The notes under the pieces are model-generated. The model saw nothing but the letters and a program-made list of their open reading frames with translations. It was not told the DNA's origin and ran no database searches. This document shows, piece after piece, positions 17,528 through 26,320 of a DNA stretch of 64,000 nt (positions are counted from its first letter, which is position 1; each line of letters opens with the position of its first letter). The translations under genes were made by a program, and so were the position numbers. The stretch comes from GCA-2687515 sp002687515 (GTDB taxonomy: Bacteria > Pseudomonadota > Alphaproteobacteria > Rhodospirillales > UBA2165), in the NCBI GenBank assembly GCA_030745835.1, contig JASLNU010000016.1:1-64000 (forward strand). Reading direction: 5' to 3'.

Positions 17528-17568
17528 CGAATTTATTGCCTTCCGCGCCGCAGTAGTGCCGGGGCATG

Positions 17569-19479
17569 CTAGCCGTAGTGTTTTTCCACCAGGTCGACAT
17601 GCGGAATCTTACGCAATGTCCATTCGCCGGTTTCCGGATCGACCCTGGAATTAACGAACACTTTCCAATTCTCGTCGTCCAGATCGGGGAAATCGGCGCG
17701 GTAGAAGAAGCCCGGATAGCGGGTTTCCTCGCGGTACAGGATATGCCGCAAATGCGCCTCGGCGGTGCGCAGGCGGTGATAGTTTTCCCAGGCGCGCAAA
17801 AGCTCGTGCAAATCCTTGGCGCGCAGATGTTCGCTGTCCTCTTTAAGCATTTCCAACAGGTCGAGGCCCATGGTCAGCAGCTTTTCGTTGGTGTTGTAAT
17901 AGGTGGAAACGCCAGCCACATATTCGTCCATGATCTTCTGCAGGCGCATCTGGAACATGCGCGGCAGGATGTAGAAGGGGTTTACATCTTCCTCGGTGGT
18001 CTTGTCCTTATGCTCCAGATAGGTGCGCACCGGCTTATAGATTTCCTCGGTAATTTCCGAGATATCGCCCTTCAGGGCCGGGTTGTGGCCCTGATTGTCC
18101 TGGACGAAACGAACCATGTTCTTGGCCGCGATGCGCCCCTCGGTGTGCGAGCCGGACGAGAATTTGTGGCCCGATGCGCCGACCCCGTCGCCGGCGGTGA
18201 ACAAGCCCTTGACCGTGGTCATGCGGTTGTAGCCCCAGTTCCAATCATCGGGCGCGCCGACATCGTCGGGACCGCTGACCCAGATGCCGCAGCAACCGGA
18301 ATGCGATCCCAAGAGATAGGGTTCGGTCGGCATCAGTTCCGAGGGCGTTTCCTCGGGCCGGATATTCATCCCCGCCCAGACGCCGGCCTGGCCGATGCAC
18401 ATATCGAGGAAATCTTCCCAGGCCTCGGCTTCCAAATGCTTGACCTCCTGCGGCGTCATGGTTTCGGAGAGGTTCTTCATGGCCGTCGGCGTATCCATCA
18501 GGATCGGACCCCGGCCTTCCCTCATTTCCTTGAGCATGGCGTGGTTGCGCAAGCAGGTGGGCACCACGGCGGCGGTATCGTACGGCGCGAAGTCTTTCAG
18601 CATATCGGCGTTCTTTTCGACGTAATCCTCGCCGAAGCCGTTGGTCGCCTTCGATTTGAACAAAAGGAACCAGGCGCCGACCGGGCCATAGCCGTCCTTG
18701 AAGCGGGTCGGCACGAAGCGGTTTTCCATCATCGTCAGCTCGGCGCCGACCTCGGCGGCCAGCGCGTAGGTGGAGCCGGAATTCCATACCGGATACCAGG
18801 TGCGGCCCATGCCTTCGCCGGTGGAGCGCGGCCGGAACACGTTCACCGCGCCGCCGCAGACATCGAGGATGGTTTGCGCCTTGAACACATAAAGCTTGTG
18901 CTCGCGGACGCTGAAGCCGACGGCGCCGGCGATGCGGTTTTCCTCGTTGGCGTCAAGGAGCAGTTTGACGATGAAGACGCGCTCGTAGATGTTCTCTATC
19001 CCCAGCGCCTTCTTGGCGGCTTCGGCGACGATCGTCTTGTAGCTTTCGCCGTTGATCATGATCTGCCACCTGCCGGAACGCACCGGCTTGCCGCCGTCTT
19101 TCAGGGCCACGCCCTCGGTTTCCTTGTCCTTCCAGATGGGCAGGCCCCATTCCTCGAACAATTCGACGGTGCCGTCGACATGGCGGCCGACATCGTAGAC
19201 AAGATCGTCGCGGGTGATGCCCATCAGATCGGCGGACACCATGCGGCAGTAATCTTCCGGGCTGTTTTCGCCCAAATATGTGTTGATCGCCGACAAGCCC
19301 TGCGCCACCGCGCCGGAGCGGTCCATCGCCGCCTTGTCGACCAGCGTTATCTTGACATCGTCTCCGGCCCAACGTTTCGCTTCGTAGGCCGCGCCGCAGG
19401 CGGCCATGCCGCCGCCGATAATCAAAATATCGGTTTCGATCTCGATAACTTCCGGATCACCAAAGGTACCTTCACTCAT
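17569..19479 (-). CDS. aprA: Adenylylsulfate (APS) reductase alpha subunit
   Basis: A 636-residue FAD flavoprotein, the catalytic subunit of dissimilatory APS reductase, which interconverts sulfite + AMP and APS. In this sulfur oxidiser it should run toward APS. Seen: the FAD dinucleotide motif DILIIGGGMAACGAAYEA, DRSGAVAQGLSAIN, the substrate-binding region ENRFVPTRFKDGYGPVG with a family-conserved arginine, and HKFSSGSHTEGR, which carries the conserved active-site histidine region. Full length for AprA. It lies 84 bp downstream of aprB in the usual aprBA order and ends at a strong terminator. Electrons pass to AprB and then to the Qmo/Hdr complex encoded across the divergent region. Confidence 0.98.
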   Translation of the reverse strand: MSEGTFGDPEVIEIETDILIIGGGMAACGAAYEAKRWAGDDVKITLVDKAAMDRSGAVAQGLSAINTYLGENSPEDYCRMVSADLMGITRDDLVYDVGRHVDGTVELFEEWGLPIWKDKETEGVALKDGGKPVRSGRWQIMINGESYKTIVAEAAKKALGIENIYERVFIVKLLLDANEENRIAGAVGFSVREHKLYVFKAQTILDVCGGAVNVFRPRSTGEGMGRTWYPVWNSGSTYALAAEVGAELTMMENRFVPTRFKDGYGPVGAWFLLFKSKATNGFGEDYVEKNADMLKDFAPYDTAAVVPTCLRNHAMLKEMREGRGPILMDTPTAMKNLSETMTPQEVKHLEAEAWEDFLDMCIGQAGVWAGMNIRPEETPSELMPTEPYLLGSHSGCCGIWVSGPDDVGAPDDWNWGYNRMTTVKGLFTAGDGVGASGHKFSSGSHTEGRIAAKNMVRFVQDNQGHNPALKGDISEITEEIYKPVRTYLEHKDKTTEEDVNPFYILPRMFQMRLQKIMDEYVAGVSTYYNTNEKLLTMGLDLLEMLKEDSEHLRAKDLHELLRAWENYHRLRTAEAHLRHILYREETRYPGFFYRADFPDLDDENWKVFVNSRVDPETGEWTLRKIPHVDLVEKHYG

Positions 19480-19563
19480 ATTCCTGTCCCTTCCAACACT
19501 GGCCTATTGCCGTCTTGCCGGGCGCGCTAAATCGCCCGAAATAGGCATCAATCCTATAAATTC

Positions 19564-19992
19564 CTATGACGCGAGGCTGGGAATATCCTTGCCCGCCTCG
19601 GTAAACAGCCTTTGATCGCCGATATCGCCGGCTTCCGGCTTGCCGGCATATGGCTCGATACTGCCGACCGGCGTGGTCCTGTTGGGAAACTTGAAACGCT
19701 TCACTTCTCCGTCGCGGAACTTGATGGTCCACATGATGGCGTTGTCGGTGCGAAGCGGAATGGCGGCGCCGCCCATCGGTACGAAATCCTGGAACGAGCG
19801 AACCTCGATGGCCTGTTGCGGGCAAGCCTTGACGCAACATTGGCATTCCCAACATTGTTCCGGTTCCTGGTTGAAGGCTTTCATGCGGTCGGTGTCGAGC
19901 TTCATCAGGTCGTGCGGGCAAATATGCATGCACGCCGTGAGCTCGCCGCCGAGGCAACCATCACATTTTTCTGTATGTACGAAAGTTGGCAT
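19564..19992 (-). CDS. aprB: Adenylylsulfate (APS) reductase beta subunit
   Basis: A 142-residue ferredoxin-type subunit with two [4Fe-4S] clusters that carries electrons from the AprA flavin. Seen: cluster motifs CDGCLGGELTACMHICP (residues ~9-25) and CWECQCCVKACPQQAI (~46-61), then the C-terminal wrap-around segment that embraces AprA. The start at 19992 (MPTFVHTEKCDGC) has GGGGAAG upstream; the longer open frame lacks support. It is first in the aprBA operon. Confidence 0.97.
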   Translation of the reverse strand: MPTFVHTEKCDGCLGGELTACMHICPHDLMKLDTDRMKAFNQEPEQCWECQCCVKACPQQAIEVRSFQDFVPMGGAAIPLRTDNAIMWTIKFRDGEVKRFKFPNRTTPVGSIEPYAGKPEAGDIGDQRLFTEAGKDIPSLAS

Positions 19993-20196
19993 AACGTCTT
20001 CCCCATTATTATCCGGCCCGATGCCGGGTTCATTCAAAATAAAGACTAGAAATTTTCAAAAATTTATCGGCTGACGCGCTTCCGAATTGGTAAATCTGGA
20101 CACCTTCGGGCGTCCGGGTTTTCACAGTCCGGATTTGTAAAATGGCGGTTATGGAGAGTCAACATCTTTCCTAATGGATTCCTCGGCGGGCAGGGC

Positions 20197-20712
20197 TCAA
20201 TCACCGGTGGGTGCATCCAGCCCCATGCCATCCGCCAGATATTCGGCTATTTCGCCCCGCCCCTTTTGCCGCGCCAGGTCCAGGGGCGTCAGGCCGCCGG
20301 CGTCGGTTTTCGAAGCATCGACGCCGGCCTCGATCAACAGGCGCACGGCCTCCGGACTAGCCTTGACCACCGCCCAATGCAGCGCCGTGGCGCCGTTCCG
20401 GTCGGCGCTGTTGGCGTCGCTGCCCTTGGCGAGATAGGCGTGGATCAGGCCGGTGTGGCCCTTCTTGGCGGCTTCGATCAGGTTGCCGGCAGGATCGAGC
20501 TTGGCCGCGTTCCAGCCGCCAATTTCCAGATATTGCAGGCCCCCGCCGATGACCTCCTGGACAACCGGATGATAGGCCGGCGCATCGGTATCGATCACTT
20601 CGGCGCCGTCGCCCAATTGGCCGGCGACCAATTCCGCGGCGTCCATATTGTCGTAGGCCGAGATCGAGCCGCCATCGGCGGAACGGACAAAGTACCGGCG
20701 GCTCTGGCTCAT
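20197..20712 (-). CDS. Ankyrin-repeat protein downstream of sat
   Basis: A 171-residue protein. The N-terminal ~75 residues (RRYFVRSADGGSISAYDN onward) form a domain I do not recognise. The C-terminal half has about three ankyrin repeats (NLIEAAKKGHTGLIHAYLAKG; DRNGATALHWAVVKASPEAV; DAGGLTPLDLARQKGRGEI). Ankyrin repeats mediate protein binding. It starts 15 bp after the sat stop on the same strand, so it is probably cotranscribed. A GTG overlapping the sat stop is an alternative start, and neither has a clear ribosome site. A partner among the sulfite-oxidation proteins is a reasonable inference. Confidence 0.75.
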   Translation of the reverse strand: MSQSRRYFVRSADGGSISAYDNMDAAELVAGQLGDGAEVIDTDAPAYHPVVQEVIGGGLQYLEIGGWNAAKLDPAGNLIEAAKKGHTGLIHAYLAKGSDANSADRNGATALHWAVVKASPEAVRLLIEAGVDASKTDAGGLTPLDLARQKGRGEIAEYLADGMGLDAPTGD

Positions 20713-20726
20713 GCCGGCGGCGTCCA

Positions 20727-21896
20727 CTAACCGGCGCTGTCGTAATATTCGCGCAAGACCTCGAGCACCTCGGCGCGGCTAAACTCACCCGGCACATCTT
20801 CCTTGCCGGCGAACATTTCGCGAAGCCGCGTGCCCGATATGTTGAGCCGTTCGCTTTCATCGTGGGGACAGGTTTTGCCGGTCGCCATGCCTTCGCATTT
20901 GTTGCAATAGAAAGTGATATCGATCTTCAAGGGCAGGGTCCGAAGCGCGCCTTCTTCCAGGGTATCGAATATATGATGCGCATCGAACGGCCCGTAATAG
21001 CTGCCGACCCCGGCATGGTCGCGCCCGACCACCAGGTGCGAGCAGCCGAAATTCTGCCGGAAGAGGGCGTGCAGAAGCGCTTCGCGCGGCCCGCCGTAGC
21101 GCATCTCTATTGGGTACCCGGCCTGGATGACCGAGCCCTCGACGAAGTAATTTTTAACCAGGGCGTCGATTGCCCTGACCCGCACCTCGGCTGGGATATC
21201 GCCCGGCTTCAAGGCGCCCAGAACCTGGTGGATCATCACGCCGTCGCAAATCTCGACCGCGATCTTGGCCAGGTATTCGTGGCTACGGTGCATCGGGTTG
21301 CGGGTCTGGAAGGCGGCGACGCTGGACCAGCCGTGGCTTTCGAACAGGGCGCGGGTTTCCGCCGGGCGGAAATACAGCCCTTCGTAGGTTTCGGGATAAT
21401 GGTCCTCGTCCAATACCTTGACCGGGCCGGCCAGGTTCACGGCGCCCTGTTCCATGACCTTTTGCACGCCGGGATGCGCCTCGTCCAGCGTCCGGTAGAC
21501 ATGCTGGCATTCGAATTCCTTGTCGATGCTGTACTTTTCTTGCGTATTGAGGACGCCGAAGATATCGCCGGCATGGTTGCAAAGGGCCACGTCCTCGCCT
21601 TCGGAAATGCTGTCGGCCAATTCCTTTTCCGCCGATAGGGTGATCGGGATCGGCCAAAACAGACCGTCGGCCAGCTTCATCTCGCCGCAGCTCCCCTTCC
21701 AATCACTTGCGCCCAAGAAACCATACAACGGCGTATAGGCGCCCATGCCCAGCATCAGGAGATCGGATAATTCGCGGCTCGACATGGGAACCTGGGTCAG
21801 GTTGGCGGCGCGTTTCAATTCCTCTTGCCGCTCATATTCGGGAAGCAGCAAGGGTTGCAGCGGACCGCCGCCATGCGGCGTTACGAGATTGGACAT
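20727..21896 (-). CDS. sat: Sulfate adenylyltransferase (ATP sulfurylase)
   Basis: A 389-residue homo-oligomeric ATP sulfurylase of the dissimilatory type. In sulfur oxidisers it converts APS + pyrophosphate to sulfate + ATP (substrate-level phosphorylation). Seen: the nucleotide/sulfate loop FQTRNPMHRSHEY, the second active-site motif LVVGRDHAGVGSYYG, and four cysteine/histidine residues near the C-terminus (FYCNKCEGMATGKTCPHDES) that look like the zinc site of dissimilatory Sat. The ATG at 21896 has AAAGG upstream. It is divergent from qmoA and probably driven by the promoter at 21953-21980. The ankyrin gene follows. Confidence 0.97.
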   Translation of the reverse strand: MSNLVTPHGGGPLQPLLLPEYERQEELKRAANLTQVPMSSRELSDLLMLGMGAYTPLYGFLGASDWKGSCGEMKLADGLFWPIPITLSAEKELADSISEGEDVALCNHAGDIFGVLNTQEKYSIDKEFECQHVYRTLDEAHPGVQKVMEQGAVNLAGPVKVLDEDHYPETYEGLYFRPAETRALFESHGWSSVAAFQTRNPMHRSHEYLAKIAVEICDGVMIHQVLGALKPGDIPAEVRVRAIDALVKNYFVEGSVIQAGYPIEMRYGGPREALLHALFRQNFGCSHLVVGRDHAGVGSYYGPFDAHHIFDTLEEGALRTLPLKIDITFYCNKCEGMATGKTCPHDESERLNISGTRLREMFAGKEDVPGEFSRAEVLEVLREYYDSAG

Positions 21897-21952
21897 TGGC
21901 AACCTTTCATTTTGGGAGCGCCTTACTTAGCAAAGGAGTGGGGGCCGGCGCC

Positions 21953-21980
21953 ACTATAAATTACACATAAAAATTGACAA
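21953..21980 (-). promoter_or_regulatory. Candidate sigma70-type promoter for sat
   Basis: On the minus strand, TTGTCA (21980-21975) and TATAGT (21958-21953) are separated by 16 bp, about 57 bp before the sat start. The -35 overlaps that of the plus-strand qmoA promoter candidate. Confidence 0.55.
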
Positions 21981-22003
21981 ATTCGATTTTCGGCGGATAT
22001 CTG
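21974..22003 (+). promoter_or_regulatory. Candidate sigma70-type promoter for qmoA-qmoB-hdrC-hdrB
   Basis: A consensus TTGACA (21974-21979) is followed, after 17-18 bp, by ATATCT/TATCTG (21997-22003), in an AT-rich block 77 bp before the qmoA start. The -10 is weak. A TATAAA at 22041-22046 is another possible -10 without a good -35. Confidence 0.45.
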
Positions 22004-22079
22004 TAAAAAAATTGTACCTTTTAATTATGGAAAATTCTTGTATAAAACTCCGCTCACCACTTCCAAACCGAGGCCCATC

Positions 22080-23360
22080 ATGCTCAACGGAGCCCCCGAA
22101 AGCCAGACCATCGTCGTTGTCGGCGGCGGCATCGCCGGGATCACGGCCGCCATTGAGACCGCGGAAACCGGATATGACGTAGTCTTGCTTGAACGCGGAC
22201 CGAGCCTGGGCGGACGGGTCGCCCGCTTCAACCGTTATTTCCCCAAGCTCTGCCATCCCACCTGCGGGTTGGAGATCAATTTCCAGCGTATCAAGCGCAA
22301 TCCGCGTATCCGGGTGATCACCATGGCAAGTGTCGATGCGGTGTCGGGCACCAAGGGCAATTATACGGTCGGCGTCAAGACGGCGCCGCGTTATGTCAAC
22401 GCCAACTGCACCGCCTGCGGCGAATGCGCCAAGGTCGCCGAAACCGAGGTGCCGAACCCGTTCAATTACGATCTCGGCAACATCTCGGCGGCGTATCTGC
22501 CGCACGAACACGCCTTTCCCATGCGTTACCTGGTGGCGCCGGAGGTGATCGGCACGCCGGAAGCAGACAAGATCAAGGCGGCTTGCGCCTATGATGCCGT
22601 CGATCTGGACGAAACCGAACAGCGATTTGATATTTCCGCCGGGGCCATTGTCTGGGCGACGGGGTGGAAACCCTATGACGCGGCCAAGATCACGCCCTAC
22701 AGCTATGATCAAAGCCCCGATATCATCAACAATGTGGAGATGGAGCGCCTGGCCGCCCACGACGGCCCGACGGGCGGTAAAATATTGCGCCCCTCCAACG
22801 GCGAGCCGGCCAAGAAGGTGGCGCTGATCCAATGCGCCGGGTCGCGCGATACCAACCACCTTCCCTATTGTTCACGCATCTGCTGCCTGGGCTCGCTCAA
22901 GCATGCGGCCTATTTGCGCGAACAGTACGCCGACGCCGAGGTGCATATCTATTACATCGACATCCGCGCCCACGATAAGCTGGAAAGCTTCGTCGGCCGG
23001 GTGCGCAATGATCCCCAGGTCAAGTTCATCAAATCCAAGCCCGGCCATATCGAGATTGCCGAAGACGGCGCCCCGGTGGTCTGCGGCGAGCGCACCATCG
23101 AGCGCGAAATCTATGCCGAGCCCTATGATCTTGTAGTCCTGGCCACCGGCATGCAGCCCAGTGCCGAGGCGCCAGATGGGATTCCAGGCGGGCTTCCCGG
23201 CGATCCCGATCAAGACGAATACGGCTTTATCATGCCCAGCGATGACGATGGCATCTTTGTCGCCGGTGTGGCGCACGCGCCGCTCGACGTTTCCATGTCG
23301 GTGCAGTCGGCGACCGCGGCGGCCTTGAAGGCCATCCAGGCCGTGCGCGTCGGCGCCTGA
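22080..23360 (+). CDS. qmoA: Quinone-modifying/HdrA-like oxidoreductase subunit QmoA
   Basis: A 426-residue HdrA-like flavoprotein that links APS reductase to the electron-transport chain. Seen: the FAD-binding motif IVVVGGGIAGITAAIE, LLERGPSLGGR, FNRYFPKLCHPTCGLE, a CTACGECAK cysteine pair near residue 110, the ALIQCAGSRDTNHLPYCSRICC segment (described by position, near 245-266) and the terminal FVAGVAHAPLDVSMSVQSATAAA FAD loop. The start at 22080 (MLNGAPES) has GAGG upstream. It is the first gene of the qmoAB-hdrCB operon and diverges from sat. Expected partner of AprAB at the cytoplasmic face. Confidence 0.94.
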   Translation: MLNGAPESQTIVVVGGGIAGITAAIETAETGYDVVLLERGPSLGGRVARFNRYFPKLCHPTCGLEINFQRIKRNPRIRVITMASVDAVSGTKGNYTVGVKTAPRYVNANCTACGECAKVAETEVPNPFNYDLGNISAAYLPHEHAFPMRYLVAPEVIGTPEADKIKAACAYDAVDLDETEQRFDISAGAIVWATGWKPYDAAKITPYSYDQSPDIINNVEMERLAAHDGPTGGKILRPSNGEPAKKVALIQCAGSRDTNHLPYCSRICCLGSLKHAAYLREQYADAEVHIYYIDIRAHDKLESFVGRVRNDPQVKFIKSKPGHIEIAEDGAPVVCGERTIEREIYAEPYDLVVLATGMQPSAEAPDGIPGGLPGDPDQDEYGFIMPSDDDGIFVAGVAHAPLDVSMSVQSATAAALKAIQAVRVGA

Positions 23361-23374
23361 GAGGAAACCGGACA

Positions 23375-25705
23375 ATGGAAGAAAGAAAACCAGGCGTCTA
23401 TCTCTGCGCCGGCTGCGGTATCGGCGAGGCGGTTTCCCTGGACGAATTGGAAACCGTCGCCGGCGATCAGAAAGTCCCGGTCTGCCGCCGCCACGAATTC
23501 CTCTGCAACGATGACGGCGTCGCCCTGGTCGCCAAGGATATCGAGGCCGGCGAGATCAACCAGGCGATCATCGCCGCCTGCTCGCAGCGGGTGATGACCG
23601 ACAGGTTCAACTTCAACTCGGGCTCGCAGGTGATTCGCGTCAATCTGCGTGAGCAAGTGGCCTGGAGCCACCCCGGCGGCGACGAGGACACCCAGGCCAT
23701 CGCCGCCGACAATGTGCGCATGGGTATCGCCCAGGCGACCAAGATAACGCCGCCGGAAGGCGCCCCGGAGGGCGAATTCGACAGCCGTATCCTGGTCCTC
23801 GGCGGCGGCGTTTCGGGCATGAGCGCGGCGCTGGAAGCATCGAAGGCCGGCCACGGCGTTATTTTGGTAGAGAAAAAAGAAACCCTCGGCGGCTGGACCG
23901 CCGGATGGTCGAAGCGCCTGCCCCATAAACCGCCCTACCGCGACCCCCAGGATAATGACATCGCCGAACTGATCACCGAAGTCGAGGGCTCCGCCCGCAT
24001 TACCGTCAAGACCGGCACCACGGTGGCCAAGACCGAAGGCATGCCGGGCCGTTTCACGGTAACCTTCACAGGGAATAATGGTGGCGCCGGCGGCGGCACC
24101 GAGACCACGGAAACAGTGGGCGCGGTGGTCGTCGCCACCGGTTGGCGCCCCTACGATCCCAATAATCTCGGCCATCTCGGCTATGGCGCCTCGCCCGATG
24201 TGGTCACCAATGTGGAATTGGAAAAAATGCTGGCCGACGGCGGGGTAACGCGCAAATCCGACGGCGCCGCGCCGAAAACGGTCGCCTTTGTCCAATGCGC
24301 CGGTTCCCGCGATCCGGAACACCTCCCCTATTGTTCGTCGGTCTGCTGCGGCGTTTCTATCAAGCAGGCGTTGCAGATCACCGAGGCTGATCCTGATGCC
24401 AGCGTCTATGTCATCTATGAAGAGTTGCGCATGCCGGGCACGGCGGAAGAGTTCTACCGCCAGGCCCAGGAAGCCGGCGTCATTTTCATCAAGGGCAAGG
24501 TGAAATCGGTCGGCGCCGATCTCGGCATCGTCTACGACGACGAGCTTTTAGGCGAGGAAGTGCCGATGACAGGGCTCGATATGGTGGTCCTGGCCGCCGG
24601 CATGGTGCCCAATTCCACCGACCCCGACGTGGCGCCCGCGGAAGCCGGCAATGAGTTACTGCTCGATGATATCGATCCTTTGGCGCCGCTGGTCCGCGCC
24701 GGCGCCGAAGATGCGGCGGACGAAGAAGAAGAGGCCAAGGCCCCGCCGGCCAGCGATGATGAGGAAGGCGCGGAGGTGGACCCCGATGCCATTCCGCCCG
24801 GCGGCCCGCTTCTGAACCTGCAATACCGGCAAGGCCCGCACATTCCGATCCTGGCCGACGGCTTTTCCGATTCCCACTATATCTGTTTCCCGTACGAGAC
24901 CCGCCGCACCGGCATCTATACCTGCGGCCCGGTGCGCCGGCCGATGGATGTGGCCGAAGCAACCGAGGATGCCTCGGGCGCGGTCCTGAAGGCGATCCAA
25001 TCGATCCGCAACGCATCCGAGGGCGCCTCCGTGCATCCCCGGGTCGGCGATCTGTCGTTCCCCAAAATCGGCCTCGACATCTGTACCAAATGCCGGCGCT
25101 GCACCGTCGAATGCCCGTTCGGCGCCATCGACGAGGACGAAAACGATTTCCCGGTCCTCAGCCAGTCGCGCTGCCGGCGCTGCGGCACCTGCATGGGCGC
25201 CTGCCCGGTGCGCACCATCAGCTTCGACAATTACAACATCCAGATGGTCAGCGAAATGATCGGCGCCATCGATGTGCCCGATGAATTTTCGGAAAAACCG
25301 CGGATGCTGATCTTCGCCTGCGAGAACGACGCCTATCCGGCCCTCGACATGGCCGGCCTGGGCCGTCACCAATACAGCCCCTTCGTGCGCATCATTCCGG
25401 TGCGCTGCCTGGGCTCGGTATCGATGCTGTGGATTTCGACGGCGCTGGAGAAGGGCTTCGACGGTATCATGCTGATGGGCTGCAAGTCGGGCGACGATTA
25501 CCAGTGCCACTATGTCAAGGGCAGCGCCATCGCCAAGGAGCGCATGGCCAATGTGGAGGAAACCCTGAAAAGCCTGATGCTGGAGCCGGAACGGGTCTCG
25601 GTCGAGGAAATCTCGATCGCCGATTCAGGGACCGTTGCGGAAGTAATCGATGGTTTCGCCGCCACCATCGAAGAAGTCGGCTTCAACCCATTCAAGGGAT
25701 TTTAG
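23375..25705 (+). CDS. qmoB: Quinone-modifying/HdrA-like oxidoreductase subunit QmoB
   Basis: A 776-residue multi-domain HdrA/MvhD fusion. Domains: an N-terminal HdrA-like region (CAGCGIGEAVSLDEL), an FAD domain beginning ILVLGGGVSGMSAALEAS (~residue 138), the FVQCAGSRDPEHLPYCSSVCC region, a two-cluster ferredoxin insert (CTKCRRCTVECP and CRRCGTCMGACP, about 569-610), and a C-terminal MvhD-like domain (from ~647) with VRCLGSVSMLW and MGCKSGDDYQCH. Residues ~418-478 form an unusual acidic, Pro/Ala-rich linker (EEEEAKAPPASDDEEGAE) interrupting the flavin part. AGGAAACC precedes the ATG. It should accept electrons from AprAB via QmoA and could support electron confurcation. Confidence 0.94.
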   Translation: MEERKPGVYLCAGCGIGEAVSLDELETVAGDQKVPVCRRHEFLCNDDGVALVAKDIEAGEINQAIIAACSQRVMTDRFNFNSGSQVIRVNLREQVAWSHPGGDEDTQAIAADNVRMGIAQATKITPPEGAPEGEFDSRILVLGGGVSGMSAALEASKAGHGVILVEKKETLGGWTAGWSKRLPHKPPYRDPQDNDIAELITEVEGSARITVKTGTTVAKTEGMPGRFTVTFTGNNGGAGGGTETTETVGAVVVATGWRPYDPNNLGHLGYGASPDVVTNVELEKMLADGGVTRKSDGAAPKTVAFVQCAGSRDPEHLPYCSSVCCGVSIKQALQITEADPDASVYVIYEELRMPGTAEEFYRQAQEAGVIFIKGKVKSVGADLGIVYDDELLGEEVPMTGLDMVVLAAGMVPNSTDPDVAPAEAGNELLLDDIDPLAPLVRAGAEDAADEEEEAKAPPASDDEEGAEVDPDAIPPGGPLLNLQYRQGPHIPILADGFSDSHYICFPYETRRTGIYTCGPVRRPMDVAEATEDASGAVLKAIQSIRNASEGASVHPRVGDLSFPKIGLDICTKCRRCTVECPFGAIDEDENDFPVLSQSRCRRCGTCMGACPVRTISFDNYNIQMVSEMIGAIDVPDEFSEKPRMLIFACENDAYPALDMAGLGRHQYSPFVRIIPVRCLGSVSMLWISTALEKGFDGIMLMGCKSGDDYQCHYVKGSAIAKERMANVEETLKSLMLEPERVSVEEISIADSGTVAEVIDGFAATIEEVGFNPFKGF

Positions 25706-25708
25706 GCC

Positions 25709-26320
25709 ATGACCGTCTCAATACCCGATAGCGCCCGCAAATACGATCTCGGCTTCGCCAGGTGGGTTTACCAAAACATCGACGGCGGCGATAAGCTCGG
25801 CCTTTGCATGCAATGCGGCGTCTGCTCCGGTTCCTGCCCGATCGGAGCCGAGATGGATTTCGGCCCGCGCAAGCTGTTCCAGATGATCCGCGCCGGCATG
25901 AAGGACGCGGTCCTGGGCGCCAACACCATGTGGAACTGCGTATCGTGCTACCGCTGCGTGGTGCGCTGCCCGCGCGGCGTTCCGGTCACCTATATCCTTC
26001 AGGGCCTGGCCCAGAAATCGGTCGAAATGGGTTATGCCAGGGAACAGGACACGGCGCGCTTTTCGAAAGCCTTCTGGTGGAGCGCGAATTCCTTCGGGCG
26101 CACCGACGAACGGTTGGTCACGGCCAAATATTATTTCTCATTCGGTTTCATCGAAGGCATCAAGCGCAGCATCGCAAACCTCAAGATCGCCTTCGCCATG
26201 ATCAAGGCCGGGCGCATGGGTCTGGGCGCGCCGAAAAGGATCAAGGACGGCAAGGGCCTGAAGGCGATCCTCGCCAAGGCCGCCGAGATCGAGGCCCGGT
26301 CGGGCGGGGGCGCATCATGA
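25709..26320 (+). CDS. HdrC-like 4Fe-4S protein of the Qmo module
   Basis: A 203-residue soluble protein with two CxxCxxCxxxCP motifs (CMQCGVCSGSCP near 33-44; CVSCYRCVVRCP near 76-87), the hallmark of heterodisulfide reductase subunit C, which wires electrons to HdrB. It starts 3 bp after qmoB and overlaps hdrB by 4 bp. In canonical sulfate reducers this position is held by membrane-bound QmoC, a fusion of HdrC and a haem b membrane domain. This protein lacks any membrane helix, and no membrane subunit follows. The layout resembles the QmoAB-HdrCB arrangement described for some Gram-positive sulfate reducers. Confidence 0.9.
   Translation: MTVSIPDSARKYDLGFARWVYQNIDGGDKLGLCMQCGVCSGSCPIGAEMDFGPRKLFQMIRAGMKDAVLGANTMWNCVSCYRCVVRCPRGVPVTYILQGLAQKSVEMGYAREQDTARFSKAFWWSANSFGRTDERLVTAKYYFSFGFIEGIKRSIANLKIAFAMIKAGRMGLGAPKRIKDGKGLKAILAKAAEIEARSGGGAS

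Noticed and set aside
17566..19530. A 654-codon open frame on the plus strand opposite aprA
   Set aside because: It is the antisense shadow of a high-GC gene; aprA has every family motif, and the antisense product has no recognisable domain.
20099..20116. Short GGACACC-TTCG-GGCGTCC hairpin downstream of the ankyrin gene
   Set aside because: One imperfect pair and no T-run; too weak to call a terminator.
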